From JBHELG01 sp046263195 (GTDB lineage Bacteria; Actinomycetota; Nitriliruptoria; Nitriliruptorales; JAHWKO01): a stretch of 26,271 nt of DNA. Location: the NCBI GenBank assembly GCA_046263195.1, contig JBHELG010000069.1, forward strand, positions 1 through 26,271, read 5' to 3'. Below the pieces are notes generated by a model. It was not told the origin of the DNA, searched no databases, and was given only the letters and a program-made list of their open reading frames with translations. Positions 7,350-14,850 of the stretch are shown one piece after another (the first letter of the stretch is position 1; each line of letters begins with the position of its first letter). The position numbers and the translations under genes were made by a program.

Positions 7350-9155
7350 CTCGTCGCTGGACCGCGAAGCACGCTCGAGATGCCCCTCTCGCCCCGTGCC
7401 ACTGCCCCACCCCCCCTCTCTCCGGCTGCCGACACGCGCGGCGGTGAGGGCCATGAGCGAGATCCACAGGGCGACGGAGCCCCCCCAGCCTGCATAGGCC
7501 GCAGCCGCCGGCAAGGGGGGGCCAGGTCGGGCTTCCCGAAGCAGCAGATCGGTGTTGCGCACGAAGACGGCTTCCCTCTGCGGCAGGGCTGGAATGGCTG
7601 CCGCCCCGATCTGCGGGTCGGCGGGCAGGTGGACGGGGGCTGCCATGACCTCGTCGCCCCGGTTCAAGACAACCACCGACTTCCAGCGTCCCCCAACGGG
7701 CACGGGCTCGGACGAGACGTATCTGCCGGGCCCCAGCGGGTTCAGGGCAGAAGTGACGCGGCCACCCCCCTGCCAGGAGGAGACCGCAAACGCGCTCGCG
7801 GTGTCGGCGGCATCGGGCGGGTCGAGCCGAACCTCGACCCGCGCCAGACCCGCGGTGTGGTCGAGGAGGATCAGCGCCCTCACGTCGCCGACGTTTCGAG
7901 GCAGGGGATAGACGAGAACGCCGAGCAGGGCGACTCCCGCCAGCGCCAGTCCCGTTACCGGAACGCCCTCCTCGCCGGGAGCCGCCGAAGGCGGCGGGAG
8001 GGCGGGCAAGCCCGAGAATGCGCGGCCGAGCCCGGCTCCCAGGACCGCCCCGGCAAGGGCCGCGGTAGGCCCCAGGACGGCGATCTTCGGCAGCAGCACG
8101 GGAGAGGATGGGCCGTAGCCGGCAAGGTTCACCCAGATGAGCTCGGTGACAAGTCCCACGGTGCCGACGAGGGCACCGGCGGTCAGGGCGAAGCGCAGGC
8201 GCCGCTTCGTTCCCACCAGCACTGCGGCAACCTCAACCGCGATCGCGCTTCCAAGGTACAGGGGGAAGCGAGGGAAGGTGAGGTGGAGGGCGCCGGCGAC
8301 CATGTATCCCACGGCCGCCCGGACCAGCAGGTAGAAGGCGGCGGCTTTGACCGCACCCCAGCGACCCAGAGCGATTCGCGCGAAGACCAGGGTGAATCCG
8401 GCGGCGGCCGCCATGAGGATCGGGAGGTAGAGCACCTGGAACTGTGGCACGCCGAAGTCGAACTCCCCCTGGAATGTCGTCATGCCGACCAGGGCGGCAC
8501 CAGCCGCGATGACCACGACCGCCCGACCCAAGAGGGTGGGGCGGGCTGACGGCAACGCTTCCGCCACCATGAGCATGAGAGCCAGAGTGGCGAGACCACC
8601 GCCGCCGACCAGTTGCAGGTGAGAGGGGCTCCACAGTGTGACGTCGAGTCCGTACGCGTCGTGCCAGAGGTCGTCGAGCGGGAAGGCGACTGCTGCCCCG
8701 GCTCCCATGGCCGCGAGCGTGAGCGCCGACCAGGGCACGCGGAGGCGGAGGAAGGAGAAGCCGACTCTGGCACGATCGATCGTCGCGAAAATGACGCTGA
8801 TCCCAGCTGCGTAGACGAGGCCTGCGAGCCCCACGAGGATCATCGTGTGGGAGGGCGTGAACAGCTGGTCATCCCGGCCGAAGTCGATGTGCCAGGCGAC
8901 GTCCCAGTAGAAGCCGCTGACGGCGATGAGCAGCATGACGAGACCGGACAGCACGCCGGCCATCGACCATCCCGGGAAACCAGTCAGGCGCTCGAGTCCG
9001 TCCGAGACCTGCCGGAAGAAGAAGCTGACGGGATTGCCGGTGAACTCGGTGCGCCCCGCACCGAGGAGCCCCAGCACACAAACCGCGTAGACCCATAGCG
9101 GCAGGGCGAGATACAGCCAGTCGTATCCCCAGCCGACGACCAGGTCACGCCCCAT
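7326..9155 (-). CDS. Multi-pass membrane protein with duplicated D-x2-W-H-x13-H motif
   Basis: This is a 609-residue integral membrane protein that I cannot assign to a named family. There is a hydrophobic segment near residue 15-33, then a dense membrane region from about 65 to 380, another segment near 400-416, and a last one near 565-585. Two membrane-edge segments repeat one pattern with identical spacing: D85, W88, H89 and H103 (TPSHTMILVG), and D161, W164, H165 and H179 (SPSHLQLVGG). These could bind metal or haem. The region between the last two helices (about 420-560), with GPGRYVSSEPVPVGGRW, resembles FixH/YtkA-like extracytoplasmic beta domains. The start has AAAGGAG 8 bases upstream. 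The loop at residues 382-396 contains a palindromic DNA module. A metal- or respiration-related role is only inferred. Confidence 0.75.
   Translation of the reverse strand: MGRDLVVGWGYDWLYLALPLWVYAVCVLGLLGAGRTEFTGNPVSFFFRQVSDGLERLTGFPGWSMAGVLSGLVMLLIAVSGFYWDVAWHIDFGRDDQLFTPSHTMILVGLAGLVYAAGISVIFATIDRARVGFSFLRLRVPWSALTLAAMGAGAAVAFPLDDLWHDAYGLDVTLWSPSHLQLVGGGGLATLALMLMVAEALPSARPTLLGRAVVVIAAGAALVGMTTFQGEFDFGVPQFQVLYLPILMAAAAGFTLVFARIALGRWGAVKAAAFYLLVRAAVGYMVAGALHLTFPRFPLYLGSAIAVEVAAVLVGTKRRLRFALTAGALVGTVGLVTELIWVNLAGYGPSSPVLLPKIAVLGPTAALAGAVLGAGLGRAFSGLPALPPPSAAPGEEGVPVTGLALAGVALLGVLVYPLPRNVGDVRALILLDHTAGLARVEVRLDPPDAADTASAFAVSSWQGGGRVTSALNPLGPGRYVSSEPVPVGGRWKSVVVLNRGDEVMAAPVHLPADPQIGAAAIPALPQREAVFVRNTDLLLREARPGPPLPAAAAYAGWGGSVALWISLMALTAARVGSRREGGWGSGTGREGHLERASRSSDESALHAAT
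7972..8007 (+). repeat. Palindromic coding repeat, copy A
   Basis: The stem GCCGCC (7981-7986), loop GAA and stem GGCGGC (7990-7995) are followed by a tail GGGAGGGCGGGC (7996-8007) and preceded by TCGCCGGG (7972-7979). The 26 bases at 7981-8006 are identical to the reverse complement of copy B at 9782-9807. It lies in the loop-coding part of the membrane protein gene and is read there as LPALPPPSAAPGE. Confidence 0.75.
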
Positions 9156-9281
9156 GCCGCACTCCTTTGCCCGAGGGGTGGCTCATCGCCCTCCACGACC
9201 GGCAGGGAATGTGGCCGCTGACAGAGGTGAGATGGGCGGCTGCTCGCGTGAGCGGCCGAGTTCCGGCACCCTGCCCTACTA

Positions 9282-9296
9282 TTGAATATTGTTCAA
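9282..9296. promoter_or_regulatory. Inverted repeat, candidate operator 1
   Basis: TTGAA (9282-9286) and TTCAA (9292-9296) form perfect 5-base arms around TATTG. The site is AT-rich and lies between the divergent membrane-protein and TetR genes. It may be an operator for the membrane-protein promoter. Confidence 0.4.
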
Positions 9297-9309
9297 CCAC
9301 CTTACGCGT

Positions 9310-9329
9310 TATTGACCTGATAGTCAATA
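9310..9329. promoter_or_regulatory. Inverted repeat, candidate TetR operator 2
   Basis: TATTGAC (9310-9316) and GTCAATA (9323-9329) form perfect 7-base arms around CTGATA. The site covers the candidate -35 TTGACC (9312-9317) of the TetR gene, a typical position for autorepression by a TetR dimer. Confidence 0.6.
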
Positions 9330-9342
9330 GGAGGGCTAGAGT
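9312..9342 (+). promoter_or_regulatory. Candidate promoter of the TetR gene, possibly leaderless
   Basis: TTGACC (9312-9317) and TAGAGT (9337-9342, matching TANNNT) are separated by 19 bases, which is long. The -10 ends 6 bases before the ATG, so transcription would begin at or next to the start codon. The only purine-rich site (AGGAGGG, 9329-9335) is 13 bases from the ATG, too far for a good ribosome site. Confidence 0.45.
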
Positions 9343-9348
9343 ACGCAC

Positions 9349-10020
9349 ATGCAGGAAGAGAGGGCGAGGAGTCGGTTCGCGATCGACGAGCGTCGAGGCC
9401 AGCTCGTCAGGGTCGGGCTTCAGGAATTCAGCCGAAGGCCATACGACGCGGTGTCCATCGACGAGATAGCTGCGGCGGCGGGCGTCTCGAAAGGACTTCT
9501 CTACCACTATTTTTCCAGCAAGCGTGACTTCTACGTGGCCGTCATCGAAGCGGCTGCGAGGGAGCTGCGCGAGGTGACCGAGCCCGAGCCTGAGCTCGGT
9601 GAGATAGAACGGCTACGGGCCAGCCTCGACGCGTACCTGGCCTATGTCGAGCAGCACGCAGAGGCCTATGTCGCTCTCATGCGGGGCGGTATCGGCTCCG
9701 ACGATGAAATCCGCAGGATCGTCGACGAGACGAGGGATGTCGTCATGGGACGCGTCTTCTCCCATCTCTCCGACAACCCGACCCGCCCTCCCGCCGCCTT
9801 CGGCGGCGGCCCCGGCGAACCCAGCCCCCTCGTGCGGCTGACGGTTCGAGGGTGGATCGGATATGTGGAGTCCGCCAGCCTCGACTGGCTCGACCGACGG
9901 GACGTTTCACGCGAGGAGCTGCGGGACCTGCTCGTCACGTCACTGGTCATACTCATGGGGGTGGCGAAGGACCTCGCCTCCCGCGCGGGACCGGTCGAGG
10001 GGACCGCTCAGGCGACGTAG
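9349..10020 (+). CDS. TetR/AcrR family transcriptional regulator
   Basis: This is a 223-residue DNA-binding regulator. The N-terminal helix-turn-helix is clear: SIDEIAAAAGVSKGLLYHYF (about 36-55) followed by SSKRDF. The C-terminal ligand domain includes VRGWIGYVESASLDWLDRRD and a final helix LLVTSLVILMG. The ligand cannot be predicted. It is divergent from the 609-residue membrane protein across 193 bases that hold two inverted repeats, so it probably represses itself and that gene. The Pro/Gly-rich loop PTRPPAAFGGGPGEPSP (about 144-160) is encoded by copy B of the palindromic repeat and looks like an added surface loop between helices. The ATG is preceded by a TANNNT element at leaderless distance. 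Confidence 0.9.
   Translation: MQEERARSRFAIDERRGQLVRVGLQEFSRRPYDAVSIDEIAAAAGVSKGLLYHYFSSKRDFYVAVIEAAARELREVTEPEPELGEIERLRASLDAYLAYVEQHAEAYVALMRGGIGSDDEIRRIVDETRDVVMGRVFSHLSDNPTRPPAAFGGGPGEPSPLVRLTVRGWIGYVESASLDWLDRRDVSREELRDLLVTSLVILMGVAKDLASRAGPVEGTAQAT
9781..9818 (-). repeat. Palindromic coding repeat, copy B
   Basis: On the minus strand the stem GCCGCC (9807-9802), loop GAA and stem GGCGGC (9798-9793) are followed by the tail GGGAGGGCGGGT (9792-9781). The plus-strand CCCGGCGA at 9811-9818 matches the flank of copy A after a spacer of 3 bases instead of 1. It is read inside the TetR gene as RPPAAFGGGPGE, a different frame from copy A. Confidence 0.75.
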
Positions 10021-10124
10021 CGTCGTGTCTTCGGCACGATGAGTCGATTCTGCTGGACGTCAGCGGCTAACGCGTGCGAGAGTCCGGCCAGGAGGCGCGG
10101 GGGTACCTCCTCCATCACATCTCG

Positions 10125-11069
10125 TCAGGGCGGCGGGACGCCGGAGGCAAGGTCGGCGACGATGGCTGCCGCAGGCTCTCGTCGGTGCACCGAACCGACA
10201 CCTTGACCGGCATACAGCGCCATGGCCTCGACGTGGCCGGTGGCATCAGCCGGCGGGTTGTCAGCGGCGAACCGCAACACCGGTACCCGGCGAGTCCCCA
10301 GGGTCATCTCGCCGACAACCTCGTCCTGCAAGGCCTCCGCCGCCTGAAGGGCGCTGCGCAGTACCCGGTGGGGAGTGCGGGGCGCTGGTGGCGCGGAGAA
10401 GGCCTCCGTGAGCACGGCGTCCTCTCCTCTGGCGGCCAGGAGCGCCTCCAGGTAGCTGGGATGCGTCGCAGCCTCCTCTGCGGCCAGGAAGCGCGTGCCC
10501 ACCCGTGCGGCGGCTGCCCCGGCCGCGAGGACCGCCGCCACGCCTCTCGGAGTCGCGATCCCGCCCGCTGCGATGACGGGCACCTCAACCGCGTCGAGCA
10601 CCTCGTCAAGCAGCGGGAGCAGGCCGATCCCGCCCTTTGCGCGCCCACCGGCTTCGATCCCACGCGCGACGACCAGGTCACAGCCGGCCGCCTCCGCCGC
10701 CCGCGCCTCCTCTGCTGAGACCACCTGCCAGCTGACGAGGGCGCCGCCTGCTGCCGCCCGCTCGACGAGGCCCGAGGTCGGCCAGCCGAGGTAGAGCTCG
10801 ACGACAGGGGCGTGCTCGGCCGCCGTCTCGAGGGCTCCTTCCTCGAGCAGGGGCTCGATGAGGTTGACTCCGAAGGCACGTGTGCGGGACGCGATGAGCT
10901 GCAGGCGATCGGCGAGGTCCGCTGCAGGCATTCGCACCCCGGCCAGCATCCCGTGCCCACCGGCCTCCGCCACGGCGATCGGCAGCTCAGGGAATGCGGC
11001 AGCGAACCCGATCGGTGCCTGCTGAATGGGCAGCTCGCAGCCGACGAGACGCGTGAAAGCTGGTGGCAT
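10125..11069 (-). CDS. Nitronate monooxygenase-like FMN protein (NMO/2-nitropropane dioxygenase family)
   Basis: This is a 314-residue TIM-barrel flavoprotein. IQQAPIGF (15-22) is the usual N-terminal PIxQAPMxG-type segment. VPVIAAGGIATPRGVAAVLAAGA with RVGTRFL (163-195) forms the FMN phosphate-binding site. Enzymes of this family oxidise alkyl nitronates or act as NADH:quinone or enoyl reductases. The EAGGH motif, whose His is catalytic in true nitronate monooxygenases, reads EAGGR here (139-143), so that chemistry is doubtful. The start is ATG with AGGCGGG upstream. It is 36 bases downstream of tmsB in the same direction, so it is probably the third gene of the tmsA-tmsB operon and may serve lipid or redox metabolism. 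No known role in 10-methyl lipid synthesis can be claimed. Confidence 0.8.
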   Translation of the reverse strand: MPPAFTRLVGCELPIQQAPIGFAAAFPELPIAVAEAGGHGMLAGVRMPAADLADRLQLIASRTRAFGVNLIEPLLEEGALETAAEHAPVVELYLGWPTSGLVERAAAGGALVSWQVVSAEEARAAEAAGCDLVVARGIEAGGRAKGGIGLLPLLDEVLDAVEVPVIAAGGIATPRGVAAVLAAGAAAARVGTRFLAAEEAATHPSYLEALLAARGEDAVLTEAFSAPPAPRTPHRVLRSALQAAEALQDEVVGEMTLGTRRVPVLRFAADNPPADATGHVEAMALYAGQGVGSVHRREPAAAIVADLASGVPPP

Positions 11070-11105
11070 GTCGCCCGCCTCTGCCCGTCCGGACCGGTGC
11101 AGTGG

Positions 11106-12407
11106 TCAGCTGAAGGGTGAAGACGGGACCTCCGTCGTTCGAGCTCCGGGCCTGCCGGCGACTGAGGCCGAGCCGTGCTCCCAGTCGGGTCTGAGCGGCA
11201 TGGCCGCGTCACCGCCCTCGGTTCTGGTTGCGAGCATCTGGTGCAGCTCGAGGCCGTCCTGTTCGAAACTCACCCGCGAACCGGCCAGGTAGAGCCGCCA
11301 AACCCGTGCCCTGGACGCGCCGACCTCTCCCACCGCCTCGGACCAGTGCGCTTCGAGGTTCCGTTCCCACGCCGCCAGTGTCCGGGCATAGTGCTCGCGG
11401 AGGTTCTCCTCGTGGCGCAGCTCGAAGCCGGCGTCGTGCATGACCGAGATGATGCGACCGGGACTGACCAGCTCACCGTCCGGGAAGACGTAGCGGTCGA
11501 TGAAGCCGTTGCGTAGCAGCAGCGGGTAGTGATTGCTGGGGCGGGTGATGCAGTGGTTGAGCAGCCTTCCGCGGGGGCGCAACCTGCTGTGGAGGAAGGC
11601 GAAGTAGGCCGGCAGTTGGGACTTGCCCACGTGCTCGGTGAGGCCGATCGACGAGATCGCGTCGAACTGGCCCTCGGGGACGTCGCGGTAGTCGAGCGGC
11701 CGCACCTCGGCTCGGTCGGAGAGTCCGGCGTCAGCGATGGCCCGCTGCCCCCATTCGGCCTGCTGACGCGAGAGGGTCACTCCGAGCGCCTCAACTCCGT
11801 AATGCCTCGCTGCGTGCAGCACCATGCTGCCCCAGCCACAGCCCACGTCGAGCAGGCGCATGCCTGGACGCAGCCCCAGCTTGCGGCAGACAAGGTCGAG
11901 CTTGGCGAATTGCGCCTCTTCCAAGCTCGCGTTCGCATGAGGATAGAGCGCGCAGGTGTAGACCATGGATGGGCCGAGGATCCACTCATAGAAGCGATTC
12001 GACACGTCATAGTGATGGGAGACGGCGGCGGCGTCGCGCCTCTTCGAGTGTCGGCGACCCCGCAGTCGCACCTCCTCGGGCGGTGGGGAGACCGGACGCA
12101 GAGCTCGCAGCCCGACGGAGCGCAGCGCCCTCGCTCGTGCTCGGCGCGGCACGTTGCCGTCGTTGATGCGCCATAGCCGACGCAGGGCCTCGTGGAGATC
12201 GCCTTGGACCTCCAGTTCGCCTGAGATGTACGCCCGGGCGAGCCCGAGGTCGTTGCGGGCCTGAACGAGGAAGTTGACCGCCCGCGGCGAGCGGATCTCC
12301 ACCCGGACCGGGGAATCCGGGGGCCCGGAGCTGCTCCCGTCGTAGGCGCGAAAGTCGATGCCCGTGCGCCGACCGGTCACCTCGTCGAAAACCTCTGCGA
12401 GCCGCAT
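11106..12407 (-). CDS. tmsB: Cyclopropane-fatty-acyl-phospholipid synthase-like methyltransferase, probable TmsB/BfaB
   Basis: This 433-residue SAM-dependent methyltransferase belongs to the CFA synthase family, which acts on unsaturated acyl chains of membrane phospholipids. An N-terminal domain (1-125) precedes HHYDVSNRFYEWILG (131-145), YTCALYP, the SAM loop LLDVGCGWGSM (185-195), then SIGLTEHVG and NHCITRP. All are hallmarks of the family. It is immediately downstream of an FAD-linked oxidoreductase. The pair is the arrangement known for 10-methyl (tuberculostearic) acid synthesis, where the methyltransferase makes 10-methylene-stearoyl lipid. A plain cyclopropane synthase is the alternative. 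The start ATG has GGAGGAGGAG just upstream and lies 12 bases after the tmsA stop. The C-terminal 40 residues are low in complexity. Confidence 0.85.
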   Translation of the reverse strand: MRLAEVFDEVTGRRTGIDFRAYDGSSSGPPDSPVRVEIRSPRAVNFLVQARNDLGLARAYISGELEVQGDLHEALRRLWRINDGNVPRRARARALRSVGLRALRPVSPPPEEVRLRGRRHSKRRDAAAVSHHYDVSNRFYEWILGPSMVYTCALYPHANASLEEAQFAKLDLVCRKLGLRPGMRLLDVGCGWGSMVLHAARHYGVEALGVTLSRQQAEWGQRAIADAGLSDRAEVRPLDYRDVPEGQFDAISSIGLTEHVGKSQLPAYFAFLHSRLRPRGRLLNHCITRPSNHYPLLLRNGFIDRYVFPDGELVSPGRIISVMHDAGFELRHEENLREHYARTLAAWERNLEAHWSEAVGEVGASRARVWRLYLAGSRVSFEQDGLELHQMLATRTEGGDAAMPLRPDWEHGSASVAGRPGARTTEVPSSPFS

Positions 12408-12419
12408 GCTCCTCCTCCG

Positions 12420-13793
12420 CTATCTACGCCCGACGCACTTCTCGTACAGGTCGAGCAGCCGGTGTTCGTGGTCGTACGCCTGTTTCAGGGCGTTGTAGAC
12501 GTCTCCGTTGTAGAGCCGCCAGAATTCGTCGGGGCCGTAGTACGAGGTGGAATACAGGGATTTGCGCCCGCCGAGCTCCTCGACGACCTGTTCGACACGG
12601 CGGTTGTGCGTCCCATCCGGCTGCCCGGCAGCGAGCGGCACGGTCGACCAGAAGCCGAAGTTCACCCAGGTCGAGGCCGGGTCCAACGCGTAGAGGTCCC
12701 AGCGTGCGCGTGGGTCGCGCTGCTGCAGGGGACAGACCCAGAACGGAGAGATGGGGATCTCGCTCACGAGGAAGTCGAAGAAGTCGGGCGCTCGCTCTAT
12801 CGCCACTTCGATGTCCTGCACGACGTACTCTTCGGGCGGACGCCCGCGCATGCGGTCGAGTCGACGCATGAGGCCATAACGCTTCTCGATGTCGACCAGC
12901 TTCCAGTAGTTGTCGGATCGAAGCCAGCGCTTCGGGACGAACCGTCGGACGCTGGGGTTTTGGACCCCGAAGGCGCGGGAGCACCAGAACCAATCGGTGT
13001 CCCACCGCCACAGGTAGTCGCGTACCGTCAGGTAGTCGTCGCGGCGGCGCTGCAGCGAGCGGTAGTAGACGTCCATCCCTGTGTAGTCACTGACAGCGGG
13101 TGCCTCGTCCACGAACGTCGCGAGTGTGAGGTACAGCTCGTCGCGGCCGAACACGGTGCCGTCGACGAAGTGAACCGGGTCGCCCTCGAACACCCGCTCC
13201 GCACAGACTTCGGCCATCGTCGCGAAGTAGTCGATCCGGTCGGCGAAGGGTACGTGGCGCAAACGAACGAACGGGCGCACGGGCTCCAACTCGATGACGA
13301 GCCTCAAGACGTAACCGAGCGTGCCGTAGGAGTTGGGGAAGCCGTAGAAGAGGGCGCGGTGTTCGTTGTCGGGGCGGGCGACGACGAGGCGACCCTCGCC
13401 GGTCAGGATTTCCATCTCCCGCACGGATTCGTGCACGAGCCCGTTACGAAACGACGACGACTCGATGCCGAGGCCACTCACCGCGCCCCCGATCGTGATG
13501 GTCTTCAGCTGCGGCACGACGAGCGGCATGAGGCCGAGGGGCAACGTCGCAGCGACGAGGTGCTCGTATGTGGTCATGCCCTGCACGTCCGCGGTTCTCC
13601 TGACCGGGTCGACCGAGAGCACCCCGTCGAAGCCGTGCGCGTCGAGACGAGCAGCGGAGTGCCGTCGCCGTGGGCGAAACAGGTTGGAGGTCGGCTTCGC
13701 AAGCCGCACCGGCGCACCCGCCGGGAGCGAGGTGTAGTGCTCGACCAGCCGCGCCCTACGCGCCTCGTACTCACCCCGAGCATCGCTTGTCAC
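12420..13793 (-). CDS. tmsA: FAD-binding oxidoreductase, probable 10-methylene-lipid reductase TmsA/BfaA
   Basis: This is a 457-residue FAD_binding_4 (PCMH-type) enzyme related to DHCR24-like reductases. In mycobacteria the homologue reduces the 10-methylene group left by TmsB, with NADPH, to give 10-methylstearoyl (tuberculostearoyl) chains. The flavin domain spans roughly 25-200, with SVDPVRRTADVQGMTTYEHLV as its early part, TITIGGAVSGLGIESSSFRNG as the FAD-binding segment and NSYGTLGYVLRL. The start GTG at 13793 (MTSDARGEYEARR) gives the length expected for the family. The frame continues 73 residues upstream, but that would run into the divergent M15 gene. A TANNNT box lies 7 bases before the GTG, so the mRNA may be leaderless. 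The call rests on domain type plus the adjacent tmsB. Confidence 0.82.
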   Translation of the reverse strand: MTSDARGEYEARRARLVEHYTSLPAGAPVRLAKPTSNLFRPRRRHSAARLDAHGFDGVLSVDPVRRTADVQGMTTYEHLVAATLPLGLMPLVVPQLKTITIGGAVSGLGIESSSFRNGLVHESVREMEILTGEGRLVVARPDNEHRALFYGFPNSYGTLGYVLRLVIELEPVRPFVRLRHVPFADRIDYFATMAEVCAERVFEGDPVHFVDGTVFGRDELYLTLATFVDEAPAVSDYTGMDVYYRSLQRRRDDYLTVRDYLWRWDTDWFWCSRAFGVQNPSVRRFVPKRWLRSDNYWKLVDIEKRYGLMRRLDRMRGRPPEEYVVQDIEVAIERAPDFFDFLVSEIPISPFWVCPLQQRDPRARWDLYALDPASTWVNFGFWSTVPLAAGQPDGTHNRRVEQVVEELGGRKSLYSTSYYGPDEFWRLYNGDVYNALKQAYDHEHRLLDLYEKCVGRR

Positions 13794-13800
13794 GAGGCGA

Positions 13801-13810
13801 ACCCTATCCT
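13801..13810. promoter_or_regulatory. Overlapping divergent -10 elements for tmsA and the M15 gene
   Basis: The start codons of tmsA (GTG, 13793) and the M15 gene (ATG, 13817) are only 23 bases apart. The plus strand has TATCCT at 13805-13810, 6 bases before the ATG. The minus strand has TAGGGT at 13806-13801, 7 bases before the GTG. They share the TA at 13805-13806. Neither gene has a good ribosome site, and no clear -35 boxes are visible. Confidence 0.45.
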
Positions 13811-13816
13811 GGCCAC

Positions 13817-14773
13817 ATGCTCCAACCTCGTTCGTCGCTGCATCTCGCCGTGCCACTACTGCTCCTCGGGCTCGTCGCAGGGGGCTGCACGGCGACAACC
13901 TTGCTCGACAGTAGAAACCCGCTGCGTGAGGAGACTGCCACGACAACCACCTCCCCCTCGCAACCGACGCCCCTGGCAGCTCGATCCGGCCAGCCCCCCC
14001 ATGATCACACACAGGCCGGAGGGGACACTCCCATCACCTCGGACGCCGTATCAGCTGGTGGCACGTCGAGTGTCCGACGCCCGTCATGGCTGGGCACCCG
14101 GGTACTGCCACGACGCCCCGACGGCTTCGGCGAGGTCCGGCCCACCCCGCCCGAGCTGCAAGATCGACGGTTCGCCTCACTCGATCTGCTCCCGCCCCCC
14201 CATGACCACCGGTTCGACGTCAGAGTTCAAACTGTCCCAGGCGAGGTCGCCCGTCGCTCCACCTGGCATCCGCAGTGCCCCGTAGCGCTCGAGGATCTGC
14301 GCTACGTGATGTTGACGTACTGGGGCTTCGACGAGCGTCCCCACACCGGGGAGCTGCTCGTCCACGCGGCGGCAGCCGAGGACCTCATCCGCGTTTTCCG
14401 ACGCCTCTACGCGGCCAGGTTCCCCATCGAGGAGATGCGGGTCGTCTCCTCGGAGGAGCTGCGCGCTGCACCCACCGGTGACGGGAACAACACGACGTCG
14501 TTCGCGTGCCGCCCCACCACCGGCGGGACGACCTGGTCGGAGCACGCCTACGGCTTGGCCGTCGACATCAACCCGTTCCACAACCCCTATCTGAAGGGGG
14601 ATCTCGTACTTCCCGAACTCGCGACGGCGTACACGAAGCGAAGCTGGCGGCGGGCCGGGATGATCGCCGCAGGGGACGAGGTGACGGAAAGCTTCGCGAC
14701 GATCGGGTGGGGTTGGGGCGGCGCTTGGCGCAGCGCGAAGGACTGGATGCACTTTTCGCGTAGTGGCCTGTGA
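13817..14773 (+). CDS. M15 family D,D-carboxypeptidase-like lipoprotein
   Basis: This 318-residue exported protein has an N-terminal hydrophobic signal and a lipobox-like end, LLLLGLVAGGC (Cys 24). A Thr/Ser/Pro-rich linker follows to about residue 100. The C-terminal domain matches VanY/M15 peptidases: SEHAYGLAVDIN supplies zinc ligands H243 and D250, and KDWMHF supplies H312. Enzymes of this type cut D-Ala-D-Ala or related bonds in peptidoglycan, so a cell-wall role outside the membrane is likely. The lipobox has Ala rather than Leu at -3, so it could instead be a cleaved secreted protein. The start ATG lies 6 bases after a TATCCT element and lacks a strong ribosome site, which suggests a leaderless transcript. 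It is divergent from tmsA. Confidence 0.82.
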   Translation: MLQPRSSLHLAVPLLLLGLVAGGCTATTLLDSRNPLREETATTTTSPSQPTPLAARSGQPPHDHTQAGGDTPITSDAVSAGGTSSVRRPSWLGTRVLPRRPDGFGEVRPTPPELQDRRFASLDLLPPPHDHRFDVRVQTVPGEVARRSTWHPQCPVALEDLRYVMLTYWGFDERPHTGELLVHAAAAEDLIRVFRRLYAARFPIEEMRVVSSEELRAAPTGDGNNTTSFACRPTTGGTTWSEHAYGLAVDINPFHNPYLKGDLVLPELATAYTKRSWRRAGMIAAGDEVTESFATIGWGWGGAWRSAKDWMHFSRSGL

Positions 14774-14794
14774 GCCCCGCAGTCGACCCAGAAC

Positions 14795-14845
14795 CCCATC
14801 ACCTGTATATCCTTCCGAGGTCCGGTGAGCTCATGAGCTGATGGG
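14795..14845. repeat. Nested inverted repeats between the M15 gene and the membrane gene
   Basis: CCCATCA (14795-14801) pairs with TGATGGG (14839-14845). Inside this lies the 12-base perfect palindrome AGCTCATGAGCT (14828-14839). A possible -10, TATCCT, sits at 14808-14813. There is no T-run. It could be a regulatory site or a hairpin in the 77-base gap. Confidence 0.4.
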
Positions 14846-14850
14846 ATCGC

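Noticed and set aside
10021..10124. Possible intrinsic terminator between the TetR gene and the convergent NMO gene (TCGTG...CACGA near 10022)
   Set aside because: The stem is only 5 bases long and no T-run follows.
12462..14285. Rightward open frame of 607 codons antisense to tmsA
   Set aside because: It is the complement of a well-supported FAD enzyme, has atypical composition, and also runs out of frame through the start of the M15 gene.
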